In this document: positions 33,765 through 42,882 of the stretch, piece after piece | How positions within the stretch are numbered: the stretch's first letter is position 1 | Layout: every line of letters begins with the position of its first letter | Origin: Niabella sp. | GTDB taxonomy: Bacteria > Bacteroidota > Bacteroidia > Chitinophagales > Chitinophagaceae | Assembly: GCA_027493055.1 (NCBI GenBank) | Contig: JAPUDO010000063.1 | Location: 1-64,000 of the forward strand | Reading direction: 5' to 3' | DNA: 64,000 bases | Program-made: the position numbers and the translations under genes | Notes under the pieces: generated by a model | Seen by the model: the letters and a program-made list of their open reading frames with translations, nothing else | The model's database searches: none | Told to the model about the DNA's origin: nothing

Positions 33765-34748
33765 TTAAAAATGCCCCCTGATGGAAGGATAGATCTCACG
33801 GCTATATAAATCCCTTAATTGCTGCATCATTTCTTCACTTATCGGAGAAAGCTCAGCTGCCTTTATATTGCTGCAAGCTTGTGCAGCATTTGAAGCGCCG
33901 GGGATGACCGTGGTAATTTCAGGGTGCTGTAGAATCCATTTTAAACTATACTGGGCCAGGTTAGCTACGGGTAATATTTTGCTTATCTTATCTACAAGCT
34001 GCAGGGCTTTACCAAACTCGATACCGCTGAAAGTTTCGCCTGTATTAAATGCCTCTCCATTGGCATTATAATTCCTGTGATCGTTTTTGTCAAATACGGT
34101 TTGCGCTGTAAACTTCCCGCTTAATAGTCCGCTGGCCAAAGGCACCCTTGCAATAAGCGCCGTACCCTGCTCCCTGGCCTGTTCAAAAAATAAACCGGGC
34201 AAATGTTGCCTGAATAAATTGAATATGATCTGCAGGGAAGCCACATCTTTATGCTTTAAACAACTAAGGGCCTCATCGGCAGTTTCCACGCTTACACCAA
34301 AATACCGGATCAGGCCATCCTGTTGCAGGCGGCGTAAATGATCAAACACTTCTCCCTTTTCCAGCTCTGCCGAAGGAATGCAATGCAACTGCTCCAGGAA
34401 TAACTGGTCCATATCCAGATGGAGAAGCGAATCTTCCACATGCCGGCGCATAGCCTCATAGGTAAAATTCTGCGGCCAGCCATTAGGCGCATCCTGCCTG
34501 CGGCCCAGCTTGGTAGCAACAAACAGTTTTTTGCCGGTTTGTTTCAGGTAGCGCCCTATGATATTTTCGCTCACACCCATTCCGTACACATCGGCTGTAT
34601 CAATAAAGTTCCCGCCGTTTGTGGTATAAGTCTCTAAAATTTCAAATGCCTTATCTTCATCCACAACACCCCAGTCAGCGCTGCCTAACTGCCAGGTACC
34701 CAAACCTATTTCAGCAATCGGTTCTCCGTGAAAATTTCTGTAGTTCAT
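33765..34748 (-). CDS. Aldo/keto reductase
   Basis: The 327-residue TIM-barrel protein begins MNYRNFHGEPIAEIGLGTWQ and shows the catalytic tetrad as Asp50 and Tyr55 (FIDTADVYGMGVSE), Lys80 (FVATKLGRR) and His122 (EQLHCIP). The C-terminal NADP-binding region is KWILQHPEITTVIPGASNAA. It reduces carbonyl compounds with NADPH in the cytoplasm; the closest group is the YajO/Tas-like reductases. The substrate cannot be named. It lies just downstream of the polysaccharide locus on the same strand but is probably not part of it. A hairpin (TTAGTTAG/CTAACTAA, 34789-34809) separates it from the glycosyltransferase gene. Confidence 0.9.
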   Translation of the reverse strand: MNYRNFHGEPIAEIGLGTWQLGSADWGVVDEDKAFEILETYTTNGGNFIDTADVYGMGVSENIIGRYLKQTGKKLFVATKLGRRQDAPNGWPQNFTYEAMRRHVEDSLLHLDMDQLFLEQLHCIPSAELEKGEVFDHLRRLQQDGLIRYFGVSVETADEALSCLKHKDVASLQIIFNLFRQHLPGLFFEQAREQGTALIARVPLASGLLSGKFTAQTVFDKNDHRNYNANGEAFNTGETFSGIEFGKALQLVDKISKILPVANLAQYSLKWILQHPEITTVIPGASNAAQACSNIKAAELSPISEEMMQQLRDLYSREIYPSIRGHF

Positions 34749-34801
34749 ATTGTTATCAAATATTTGTGTAATATGAATCGCGCCATAATTAGTTAGTATA
34801 T

Positions 34802-36013
34802 CTAACTAACATGATTCATGATCCGTTCCAGAACATCTTCCTTTTTATAATAGTTCTTTACCATTTCCCTGCCTTTGGCTCCTTTAGTCGTAATATCAGA
34901 AAGGCCTTCCATAGAAAGCCTGTTCAGAAAATCTACAATAGCGTGCTTATTTCTATATTCGAAAGCCCAGCCCAGGCCATTCTCCAGAACAAATTGGGCT
35001 ATCTCTGTTTGCGTATTTCCCAAAAACAGGATGGGTTTACCTGCAGACAAAACATTATATGACTTAGATGGAACTCCAACTCCATAAACTTCATCGCTCA
35101 AACTTACCAAACCAATATGACAGGCATTGAGTACATTATTCATTTCGGATCTTGGATATGATGGCAAAAAGGTAACATTTTCAATACTATTCTGCTGTAC
35201 GAATAATTCCAGGTTATTCTTCGTAGCTCCCCCCCCGGCAAAAACATAATGCATATCAGGGTTATTGGTCTGCTGAATGATCTTTATAAATGATAGTAAA
35301 TTCTGTAATACTCCATGATTCCCCGCGAAAAGTATGATGATCTTATTATGCAATTGATATTCCTCTAACAACTTATTCTGCGCCTCCTTTAATGGGAATA
35401 TAGCTTCCGTATCGGCCCAGTTAGGTATTACTACAATATCATCTCTTCGATTAGCAAGATAATGCTTTAAAAGAAGCTCTTTCATGTCCCTCCCAATCAC
35501 AATAATTTTGTCTGCAGTTGATCTTGATTTAACAAAAAGGGATCTGGTTAAATGATAGAGCATACTGGGTTCTTTTATATATCCGCCAACAACCAGATTC
35601 TCCGGAAACACATCGTGCATTAGCAATATATATTCAAACCCTTTCAGCCATTTTAAAAATCCAAAAAACGGTGTTATAAAAGCAGGATTTGAAATAACAA
35701 ATGCTTTATCTGCTTTTTTTATTTTAAATCCATAAAAAAACAAGCCCAATGAAATTCCAATCACCCTGATCAAACGTTTGAGCTTATGATTTTTATTATA
35801 GTTGAAAAACTTCCACCTATGAATGTGAATATCTTCTAATTCGTTGCCATTAACAGAGCTGTTTTTCCGTTCATAGTCCTGCGGACCACAAATCACATGC
35901 ACTTCAAAACTTTCTCGGAATTTTAAAGCAATCTCTGTGGCTATATTGGCAGTAGCAATATCCGTGTCAGGATAAAAAACTTCTGAAACCACCCATATTC
36001 TTTTTTTCTTCAT
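34802..36013 (-). CDS. Glycosyltransferase family 4, WbuB-like (probable L-FucNAc transferase)
   Basis: The 403-residue GT-B enzyme starts KKRIWVVSEVFYPDTDIATA and has the GT4 signatures IIILFAGNHGVLQNLLSFIK, PSYPRSEMNNVLNACHIGLV and YGVGVPSKSYNVLSAGKPIL (the E-x7-E-like nucleotide-binding region has GVPSKSYNVLSAG). It resembles WbuB, the enzyme that adds N-acetyl-L-fucosamine next to fnlA-fnlB-fnlC in O-antigen clusters. Its gene is the last of that set here, 18 bases behind the FnlC-type gene, which supports the same role. It acts on the cytoplasmic side of the inner membrane. Donor and acceptor are inferred. Confidence 0.88.
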   Translation of the reverse strand: MKKKRIWVVSEVFYPDTDIATANIATEIALKFRESFEVHVICGPQDYERKNSSVNGNELEDIHIHRWKFFNYNKNHKLKRLIRVIGISLGLFFYGFKIKKADKAFVISNPAFITPFFGFLKWLKGFEYILLMHDVFPENLVVGGYIKEPSMLYHLTRSLFVKSRSTADKIIVIGRDMKELLLKHYLANRRDDIVVIPNWADTEAIFPLKEAQNKLLEEYQLHNKIIILFAGNHGVLQNLLSFIKIIQQTNNPDMHYVFAGGGATKNNLELFVQQNSIENVTFLPSYPRSEMNNVLNACHIGLVSLSDEVYGVGVPSKSYNVLSAGKPILFLGNTQTEIAQFVLENGLGWAFEYRNKHAIVDFLNRLSMEGLSDITTKGAKGREMVKNYYKKEDVLERIMNHVS

Positions 36014-36031
36014 AAAAAACTTACAGTATTG

Positions 36032-37171
36032 CTAAATAGCTTTAGACCATACCACACGTTTTACATAGCTGGTATAACTTAAAATAATCCTCACCATTTT
36101 TTCCGAAACATTGGGCATAGAATAATCAGCCACCTGCCTGAAGTTACGCTCCGCTCCTGTTTGCTGATATTGTAATTGCACAAGCCCCTGCATAATTCTT
36201 TCGGGCGATAAACCTACCATCATTACTGAAGCCTCTTCCATCGCTTCCGGTCTTTCATGTGCTTCCCGGATATTCAATGCCCTGAAATTTAAGATAGAGG
36301 ATTCTTCAGAAATAGTTCCTGAATCAGACAGAACAGCAAATGCATGCATTTGCAAAGCATTATAATCATGAAAGCCTAATGGCTTTAAAAACTGAACCTC
36401 AGGCCTTACCTGCACCTGCTTTTTCTCAATCATGTTCCTGGTGCGGGGATGTGTGGATACAATAACAGGATACTGGTATTTTTCTGCTATAGCATTTAAC
36501 GAATCAATGAGGCCGTTAAAATTTTTTTCTGAATTGATATTTTCCTCCCTGTGCGATGACACCACGAAATACTTATCTTTTTCCAGATTAAGACGTTGTA
36601 ACACATCTGACTTCTCAATCTGAGGCAGGTAATGCGTGAGCACTTCAAACATAGGCGAACCTGTTTTAATAACCCGATCCGCAGGCAATCCTTCGCGCAG
36701 CAAATATTCGCGTGCTATATCGCTATAAGTAAGATTAATGTCTGATATATGATCTACAATTCTCCTGTTCGTTTCTTCCGGTACCCGCTGGTCAAAACAA
36801 CGGTTTCCCGCCTCCATGTGAAAAATAGGTATTTGTCTTTTCTTAGCAGGAATAGCGCAAAGACAGCTATTGGTGTCGCCTAAAACCAAAAAAGCATCCG
36901 GCCTGATCTGTTCCAGCAAAGGATCTACTTTAATAAGAATATTTCCTATAGTTTCCGTAGCTGTTGTTCCTGCTGCGTTTAAAAAATGATCTGGTTTTCT
37001 TATTCCAAGATCTGAAAAAAAGATCTCGTTCAGTTCATAATCATAATTCTGCCCGGTATGCACAATGGTGTGCTCAATAGCTTCAGATTTGTCTAAAGCA
37101 GCTAATACTCTCGACAAACGAATGATCTCGGGGCGGGTACCCACTACTGTCATCACTTTCAAAGGATTCAT
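36032..37171 (-). CDS. UDP-2-acetamido-2,6-dideoxy-hexose 2-epimerase, FnlC/CapG type
   Basis: The 379-residue protein is a non-hydrolysing UDP-GlcNAc 2-epimerase relative: VMTVVGTRPEIIRLSRVLAA, VLGDTNSCLCAIPAKKRQIP, FHMEAGNRCFDQRVPEETNR, VVSSHREENINSEKNFNGLI and LSDSGTISEESSILN. The LNIREAHERPEAMEE segment, rather than the T-ERPE of WecB, is typical of the FnlC/CapG branch, which converts UDP-N-acetyl-L-pneumosamine to UDP-N-acetyl-L-fucosamine. CapE- and CapF-type genes lie upstream in the same operon. A WecB role would be the alternative, but the neighbours favour FnlC. The enzyme is cytoplasmic. Confidence 0.9.
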   Translation of the reverse strand: MNPLKVMTVVGTRPEIIRLSRVLAALDKSEAIEHTIVHTGQNYDYELNEIFFSDLGIRKPDHFLNAAGTTATETIGNILIKVDPLLEQIRPDAFLVLGDTNSCLCAIPAKKRQIPIFHMEAGNRCFDQRVPEETNRRIVDHISDINLTYSDIAREYLLREGLPADRVIKTGSPMFEVLTHYLPQIEKSDVLQRLNLEKDKYFVVSSHREENINSEKNFNGLIDSLNAIAEKYQYPVIVSTHPRTRNMIEKKQVQVRPEVQFLKPLGFHDYNALQMHAFAVLSDSGTISEESSILNFRALNIREAHERPEAMEEASVMMVGLSPERIMQGLVQLQYQQTGAERNFRQVADYSMPNVSEKMVRIILSYTSYVKRVVWSKAI

Positions 37172-37351
37172 ATACTGATAAGGTTTGACTAATTTCTATG
37201 ATTACAAAGATATACTCCGCAAGGGACAAATCAGTGAATTGGATTTTCAATATCTGACTATCGATTGTGGAGCAATTAAACAGAGAACGATCACACATTT
37301 CAATGTATAGCTCATAATTATATTGGCCATGGACTATTGACTCCCTAACCT

Positions 37352-38470
37352 TTACACGTCCTCAAAAAAGGTATCAGGATCTTCGGGGTTATAAAATTCA
37401 TTGATCCAGAATATAGTGTATAGATCTTCATTGCCTGTATTTTTAATATTGTGCGTATACCAAACAGGCATATCTACATAGGCCGGTTCATTACCCGATA
37501 ATTGAAAGTTCAGCACCTCATCTGTACTTATCCTCCTGAGCTGAATAAGTGCCTCCCCTTTTATAACAGCAAAACGCTCTATCTTTCTCGTGTGAAAATG
37601 ATTACCCCTTGTAATACCAGAAACTGTAGTGGAAAACGAAACCTGGCCCCCCATTCCCAACCGGATCACTTCCACAAAAGCACCGCGTGGATCAGTATGC
37701 TGTGTGAATTTAACCGGGAAATGGCGGACTATATCCATATAGCACCTGAAAGTATTAAATAAATTCAGCTCAAAACTATCAGCCAGGGCGGGTATCATAC
37801 CTTTATCCTGGTATTCGGCTTTATACTTTTGAAGCAGGGATAATATCTCTGACACTTTTGCTTTCGCAGTATGCGGTACCATATAATTTGAATCAGCAGT
37901 TTTCTTTTTTATAACATTGATGATCTCCTGTACCAGTTCGCCTACATAAATCAATTTTAAAGATCCGTCTACGTGTATCTCCGGTGTCTCTCCTTTTGTA
38001 ACCTGTGTACAGAAAGTGGCTACAACAGAGTTATAAAATGGTTTCCCGAAAGGGCCAAAAACGTTGGGAATTACCATCCCGGTAACTGCAGCCCCTGTTG
38101 CTTCAGACCACCCTGCTAACAGGAACCTGCCTTCTTTTTTTGATTTTCCATACAGGTTATCTTTTCCCTCCTGTGTGGAAGAGGAAAAAATAACATGTGG
38201 CCTGGCGCTGGTTCTCTTTAAAGAAGCAACCAGCGATTGTACCAAGCTCATATTGGTTTGATAAATAACATTCGCATTGTTATGGCGGTTCATTGCCGCC
38301 AGGTGTACTATTGCATCGCACTGCTGCACAAAAGCATCCATTTGATCTTCCTTTTCAAAACAGGAACGGTCAAAACGTACCAGCTCAAATTCTTCTTTAT
38401 AAAGTTTTAAGGTATTGTATAAATGGGTACCTACAAACCCGGCCTGGCCGGTAATACCTACTTTGATCAT
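37352..38470 (-). CDS. capF: CapF/FnlB-type bifunctional epimerase/reductase
   Basis: The 372-residue protein has two domains. Residues 1-245 are an SDR (MIKVGITGQAGFVGTHLYN; VHLAAMNRHNN; catalytic Tyr-Lys in DNLYGKSKKEG). Residues 250-370 are a cupin (TDPRGAFVEVIRLGMGGQVS, then GITRGNHFHTRKIERFAVIK with the metal-binding His pair). This order is diagnostic of CapF: the cupin epimerises C3 of the CapE product and the SDR reduces the C4 ketone with NADPH, giving UDP-N-acetyl-L-pneumosamine. The gene lies between the cupin gene and the epimerase gene, as expected for UDP-L-FucNAc synthesis. The 180 bases that follow show no feature. Confidence 0.94.
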   Translation of the reverse strand: MIKVGITGQAGFVGTHLYNTLKLYKEEFELVRFDRSCFEKEDQMDAFVQQCDAIVHLAAMNRHNNANVIYQTNMSLVQSLVASLKRTSARPHVIFSSSTQEGKDNLYGKSKKEGRFLLAGWSEATGAAVTGMVIPNVFGPFGKPFYNSVVATFCTQVTKGETPEIHVDGSLKLIYVGELVQEIINVIKKKTADSNYMVPHTAKAKVSEILSLLQKYKAEYQDKGMIPALADSFELNLFNTFRCYMDIVRHFPVKFTQHTDPRGAFVEVIRLGMGGQVSFSTTVSGITRGNHFHTRKIERFAVIKGEALIQLRRISTDEVLNFQLSGNEPAYVDMPVWYTHNIKNTGNEDLYTIFWINEFYNPEDPDTFFEDV

Positions 38471-38555
38471 AGTATAGTTTGAAGTTGAAAGATTGAAGGA
38501 AAGATTTTAGACGATAGACAATAGATTTTAGACACAACTACCTACTCACTATTCA

Positions 38556-38993
38556 CTACTTACTACTATTTACAGTAAAATAATCAGGAGGGAACCTGTA
38601 TTCATCCTTTATCTCACCCAACAGATAATCGCTCATAGCTAACAGAACTGAACCTTTCTCTAACGAATGTATTTTTGTGATGTATCCCGGGGGCACATAC
38701 AATATATCCAGGCTTTCCTGGTTAATGCTAAATGTATCTGACAACAGACTATTGGAAGGATTGTCCCAATTATCTACTTTAATTGCATTTATTGCAAATG
38801 CGCCCACAACGGCTATAAACCATCTTTGCTCAACTCTGTGGCCCTGCCAGCCACGCACAGGATTGCTTTCGCTATTTTGAATAAGGTACAAGCGCTTTAC
38901 CGGCGATGCATCAAAAGCATTGTTATATCTCAGCTCGCCCCTGTCGTCCCTGTAGCAGGCACCTTCAATTATAAATGGAGATTCCTGCATCAT
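38556..38993 (-). CDS. WxcM/FdtA-like cupin protein (sugar-nucleotide modifying)
   Basis: The 145-residue single-domain cupin reads SPFIIEGACYRDDRGELRYN, VKRLYLIQNSESNPVRGWQG (then HRVEQRWFIAVVG), and LDILYVPPGYITKIHSLEKG. It resembles sugar 3,4-ketoisomerases (FdtA) and WxcM C-terminal domains. Its start codon overlaps the stop codon of the CapE-type gene as ATGA, so translation is coupled. Why CapE should be accompanied by a free cupin when CapF already carries one is unclear; it might act on another 4-keto sugar, for example the substrate of the aminotransferases at 50-52 kb. The activity is inferred from fold only. Confidence 0.82.
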   Translation of the reverse strand: MMQESPFIIEGACYRDDRGELRYNNAFDASPVKRLYLIQNSESNPVRGWQGHRVEQRWFIAVVGAFAINAIKVDNWDNPSNSLLSDTFSINQESLDILYVPPGYITKIHSLEKGSVLLAMSDYLLGEIKDEYRFPPDYFTVNSSK

Positions 38994-40033
38994 ACCGGGT
39001 AATGTACAACATTGGTTTCGCCTAATATATCTTCTCTTATAACGGGCAGCTTCTTAAGCAGCTCTTTCATACCTTCCACGTCCAGCCGGTGCGTATTGTG
39101 GGAATGATATTCTTCTATCAATCCTTCTTTTGTATTTCCTTCAGAAAAATATTGTTCATAGTTCAGATCACGTGTATCAGCAGGAATACGATAATAATCG
39201 ACCATGTCTTCTGCTTTCAGCATATCTTCTCTGTTTACCAGGGTTTCATAAACTTTTTCACCATGGCGGGTACCGATTACTTTTATTTCGTTACCGGCAT
39301 TATACAACTCCAGCAATGCTTTTGCCAACGTTTCTATAGTAGCACCCGGCGCTTTTTGTACAAACAGGTCGCCCTGGTTTCCATTTTCGAAAGCATACAA
39401 CACCAGGTCTACGGCATCTTCAAGGGTCATCATAAAGCGGGTCATCTCCGGATCAGTAATAGTAAGCGGTTTGCCTGCTTTGATCTGATCAATAAAAAGG
39501 GGTATTACTGATCCTCTTGATGCCATTACATTTCCATAACGTGTAGCACAGAAAACAGTTCTGCTATCATCCAGGTTACGGGAACGGGCCACGGTTACTT
39601 TCTCCATTAATGCTTTAGACATACCCATAGCATTAATTGGGTAAGCAGCTTTATCAGTGCTTAGCACCACTACCCTCTTCACCCCGTATTTTTCGGCAGC
39701 GTTTAGTACATTGTCAGTACCCAGTACATTTGTTTTTACAGCTTCCAGAGGGAAAAACTCGCAGGAAGGCACCTGTTTCAATGCTGCGGCATGGAAGATA
39801 TAATCCACGCCGTTCACTACAGTTTCCACACCCGACAGATCGCGCACATCACCCAGGTAAAACTTGATCTTAGGGTTATTATAACGTTTACGCATATCGT
39901 CCTGTTTTTTTTCATCGCGGCTGAATATGCGTATTTCTCTAAAATGATCCGAATCCAGGAAACGGTTCATCACGGCATTCCCGAAAGAGCCGGTGCCGCC
40001 AGTAATAAGGAGGGTTTTGTTTTGAATTTTCAT
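38990..40033 (-). CDS. UDP-GlcNAc 4,6-dehydratase/5-epimerase, CapE/FnlA type
   Basis: The 347-residue SDR begins KTLLITGGTGSFGNAVMNRF and contains IFSRDEKKQDDMRKRYN, LKQVPSCEFFPLEAVKTNVL and STDKAAYPINAMGMSKALME. In that last block Met takes the place of the usual Tyr of YxxxK, a known trait of inverting dehydratases such as CapE, FnlA and PseB. It makes UDP-2-acetamido-2,6-dideoxy-beta-L-arabino-hexos-4-ulose from UDP-GlcNAc, the first step to UDP-L-FucNAc. The gene has its own -7 element upstream, so the block 40033-34802 may be transcribed independently of the AT-rich core. It is cytoplasmic. Confidence 0.93.
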   Translation of the reverse strand: MKIQNKTLLITGGTGSFGNAVMNRFLDSDHFREIRIFSRDEKKQDDMRKRYNNPKIKFYLGDVRDLSGVETVVNGVDYIFHAAALKQVPSCEFFPLEAVKTNVLGTDNVLNAAEKYGVKRVVVLSTDKAAYPINAMGMSKALMEKVTVARSRNLDDSRTVFCATRYGNVMASRGSVIPLFIDQIKAGKPLTITDPEMTRFMMTLEDAVDLVLYAFENGNQGDLFVQKAPGATIETLAKALLELYNAGNEIKVIGTRHGEKVYETLVNREDMLKAEDMVDYYRIPADTRDLNYEQYFSEGNTKEGLIEEYHSHNTHRLDVEGMKELLKKLPVIREDILGETNVVHYPV

Positions 40034-40073
40034 CTGTATTAAGGTGATAAGATTAAACGGTTACATTGACAAG

Positions 40074-40081
40074 CAAAAATA
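40074..40081 (-). promoter_or_regulatory. -7 promoter element upstream of the CapE-type gene
   Basis: On the minus strand TATTTTTG fits TAnnTTTG exactly and lies 41 bases before the start codon at 40033. No well-spaced -33 element is present, so the call is tentative. It would drive the UDP-L-FucNAc operon. Confidence 0.4.
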
Positions 40082-40148
40082 GCATTCTTCATTTCAATTT
40101 ATTATATATTTAGTGATTTCGTTATAAAAAACCTACCCGATAAATAAT

Positions 40149-41873
40149 TCAAAAATCTTGAAGATATTCCTCGGGAGTTTTTTCTCCATTCATAACAAAT
40201 TCTATTCCTATCGATTTTACATTTTCTTGAAAAAAGGCGATTTTTTTTCTAATCTCAGGAGAAAGTCTTATCCTTTTTGTTTGGATATTTCGCTTATATA
40301 TTTCGAGTTCAGCATAACAAACTGACAAAATCTCCTTTATAACTCGTTTGCTATAATTGCTGTTGTTTTTTACTTTCTGATAGGCTGAATTTAATATTGA
40401 ATTGTATTTTGATATATTTTCTAAAGAAAGAAAATCATTTCGGTAATCATAGGGAGACCCCCAAACACTTAAAGAAACGTGATGCATTCTAACTTGTTCT
40501 TGTTGAAGCTTAATATAACTCCTAATATCAGGAGCAGCTGGGCCATAAAAGAAATCCGTAAATTCCTTAATTTGTTTTTCAACGTCCGTTGAATTATCCC
40601 AAAGTAGCTTGCTTACTATATAAGATTTTAATTCTGACAACTCGGCCTTCTGATTTCCAATACCTTGCGAAAAAATTTTTAAAATATGTAGTCTTTTGAA
40701 ATAATCAAAGTTAGGTTTGAGGCTTTGAATATTAGGAAATGGTGCCATTGAATGAAAGTAATTCACTATGTAATCCCAAACAAAAATGTTAGTCGTTTGT
40801 TTTCTCCACTCTAAAAGAGCTTCTTTTTGTTTGATAGCCTCTGGTCTATTATCTTCTTCGATTAAAATAGCCCTATCAATATTAGTAAAACAAAACATAA
40901 TTTCCACATTCTTCGCTGGCGATACACTTTTAGAAGACATCATAGATTGATTATATGCTAGTGTACTTATTGTTTTGTTAGGAAATGCCAATGCAATTTT
41001 ATTTACAAAAGGTATAAGTGTTTCGCTAAATCCATTTCCTGATCTATGTTTTGGTTCACATAAATTACAGTGACAAAATAGAATATTATCAAGGTGACTT
41101 ACTGACCAAACCTGATTAGCAGGATATTCAGCCATCTTTCTTTGAAGCGCATCTTTTACTATCCTAAAAACATCTGGGTTGCTTAGACAAGGTTGAGCTG
41201 GATTCCTTTTCCCTTCTACTAATGCGAAATATTCCGGATGCTGTTTGAAGTAGACGTTTGCAGGAATATACCATCCTAGTGAGTGAACTGCATGAATTCT
41301 ACCTTCAAATGGAAAATTTAACTTATTCCAATTTACGTATGAAGAATCAAAAGCATCAACAAAATAAGTAGTCCGATATTCAAACGAAGGAAGTTTAAAA
41401 TAATAGATGGAAGCACTTATTTTTATTTTTGGTTGTTTAGGAATATGTTCTACATCTTTAGTAAATTTTCTGCAACCTAAATAATTCTCTAAAAATTCAT
41501 ATATACAATAAAGGACTCCTTTATGGCTCCCCCCAGTAAGAATAAGATCCTGTCCGTATGTTTTAATTAAAATACCGTCTTTATTTAATGCTGCATAATC
41601 AACTTTATTATTTCTATTTGTTCTTCCAACTTGTATCTCAAACCTTTGTTTAGTTATATTATCCTTTAAAATAGGAATCTTTACTCCAGATATTTGATGC
41701 AGATACTTTTGCAGTTCCTTTCCTGCAAATATTTCAGTGTCTGTAGCACTTTGGGATATTATAATCTTATAAAAACTTTTGCCATTATCTATCAGATTTA
41801 ATACCTGGCAAAATCCAAATTGTAAATTCAATAAACAAAAAAGAATTAGGCTCCCCTTTTTTTTAAAGCTCAT
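40149..41873 (-). CDS. Exported DUF4838 protein in the polysaccharide locus
   Basis: The 574-residue product is given from the ATG at 41873, because this gives a good signal peptide (SFKKKGSLILFCLLNLQFGF); an ATG at 41924 would overlap the glycosyltransferase gene by 62 bases. After the signal comes an N-terminal alpha/beta domain like that of GH67/GH20 enzymes (TDTEIFAGKELQKYLHQISG, LILTGGSHKGVLYCIYEFLE). DUF4838 follows (about 170-440), with HPEYFALVEGKRNPAQPCLS, a Cys-rich HLDNILFCHCNLC and FVWDYIVNYFHSMAPF. The family is thought to be carbohydrate-active, but no activity is established. Its place among glycosyltransferase genes suggests trimming or modifying the exported polymer; this is inference. 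Confidence 0.85.
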   Translation of the reverse strand: MSFKKKGSLILFCLLNLQFGFCQVLNLIDNGKSFYKIIISQSATDTEIFAGKELQKYLHQISGVKIPILKDNITKQRFEIQVGRTNRNNKVDYAALNKDGILIKTYGQDLILTGGSHKGVLYCIYEFLENYLGCRKFTKDVEHIPKQPKIKISASIYYFKLPSFEYRTTYFVDAFDSSYVNWNKLNFPFEGRIHAVHSLGWYIPANVYFKQHPEYFALVEGKRNPAQPCLSNPDVFRIVKDALQRKMAEYPANQVWSVSHLDNILFCHCNLCEPKHRSGNGFSETLIPFVNKIALAFPNKTISTLAYNQSMMSSKSVSPAKNVEIMFCFTNIDRAILIEEDNRPEAIKQKEALLEWRKQTTNIFVWDYIVNYFHSMAPFPNIQSLKPNFDYFKRLHILKIFSQGIGNQKAELSELKSYIVSKLLWDNSTDVEKQIKEFTDFFYGPAAPDIRSYIKLQQEQVRMHHVSLSVWGSPYDYRNDFLSLENISKYNSILNSAYQKVKNNSNYSKRVIKEILSVCYAELEIYKRNIQTKRIRLSPEIRKKIAFFQENVKSIGIEFVMNGEKTPEEYLQDF

Positions 41874-42882
41874 TGAATATAGTACGAAATTTTTCCAAAC
41901 GAGTTTCATACCTAAAATTTTCATCGATATGCTTTTTTGCGGAATATCTAACTTTTTTTAAAGCTTCATTGTTATTGAGTGTTAATACTGCTTCTTGTGC
42001 AGCCAGCTCGTAATTTACATCGTTACATATTATTCCAAACAAACCAACTCCATCAGCCAAACCGCCCTTATTTGTGTGCACAACCAAGTTCCCGGTCGCC
42101 AGAGCTTCTATAGCGGCCATTCCAAAGCCCTCATATTTTGACAATTGCAAATAGATAGAGCTTTCATTAAGAATTTTCATTTTAGTATCGTCATCCACGC
42201 TTCCAACTAACTTTATATAGTCAGTAAGATTTTCACTTTGAATAATTTTTAAAATATGATCGGAGCCCTTTCCTAATGTGCCAACAATAATCATCCGAAA
42301 ATCAGTATCTATTTTAATCAATTCCTTAAAGAAGAAAATAGCCTTATTAACCCCCTTTCTATATATGTTTTCAACATCTGCCATCCAGGCAATAGTTGTA
42401 ACTAGCTTTTTCTTAGACGTTTCAGGAAATGTCGTCAATTCTTTTTTAACTGTGTGAAAAGCCATTTCACATTTATTTTCAGGAAGTTCGTTCAAAACTA
42501 TTTGGATATTTTTTTTGTCAGAATTGGAAACGATTATAATTTTATCTGCAAGATAATAGCAAATTTTGAACAGCAATTTTTGAATGTAGTACTTTTTACC
42601 CGTAGCGTATTCCTTATCTAAGGCGTCTATTCCACCCGTAAAAATCACTTTTTTCCCCAATATTTTTGATAAGAGTGCAACCATTGCGCCAAAGCGATAA
42701 AAATAGATAAAAGCAATATCATATTTCCAGAAGGCAAAAAAATCGAAAATACTATTGCTTAAGGAAACTTTATAGCCAATCTCACGTAAGATATGAATAT
42801 CAGTACGATAAAATTGCTGAACAGCGAATAATTTTTTTGATTTTACGCTCGAATAAAATAAAACTCTTTTTCCACTTTTCAT
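41863..42882 (-). CDS. Glycosyltransferase family 4
   Basis: The 339-residue GT-B protein has the C-terminal GT4 motifs LVTTIAWMADVENIYRKGVN, FRMIIVGTLGKGSDHILKII and LQLSKYEGFGMAAIEALATG (the E-x7-E donor-binding motif), then GLADGVGLFGI. The N-terminal acceptor half is short and AT-rich. It starts one base after the polymerase gene's stop codon and overlaps the DUF4838 gene by 11 bases, so the genes are translationally linked. It probably adds one residue of the repeat unit on the cytoplasmic face; the sugar cannot be named. Confidence 0.88.
   Translation of the reverse strand: MKSGKRVLFYSSVKSKKLFAVQQFYRTDIHILREIGYKVSLSNSIFDFFAFWKYDIAFIYFYRFGAMVALLSKILGKKVIFTGGIDALDKEYATGKKYYIQKLLFKICYYLADKIIIVSNSDKKNIQIVLNELPENKCEMAFHTVKKELTTFPETSKKKLVTTIAWMADVENIYRKGVNKAIFFFKELIKIDTDFRMIIVGTLGKGSDHILKIIQSENLTDYIKLVGSVDDDTKMKILNESSIYLQLSKYEGFGMAAIEALATGNLVVHTNKGGLADGVGLFGIICNDVNYELAAQEAVLTLNNNEALKKVRYSAKKHIDENFRYETRLEKFRTIFNEL

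Noticed and set aside
33584-33799. 71-codon minus-strand frame between the aldehyde dehydrogenase and aldo/keto reductase genes
   Set aside because: It overlaps the 3' end of the reductase gene, has no family features, and does not supply the missing dehydrogenase N-terminus.
38471-38555. Repeated tactcactattcactac-like words between the CapF and cupin genes considered as a short tandem repeat
   Set aside because: The units are irregular and span only about 30 bases; low complexity is enough to explain it.
39089-39511. 140-codon plus-strand frame inside the CapE-type gene
   Set aside because: It is antisense to a well-supported gene, and its sequence is the typical low-complexity product of the opposite frame.
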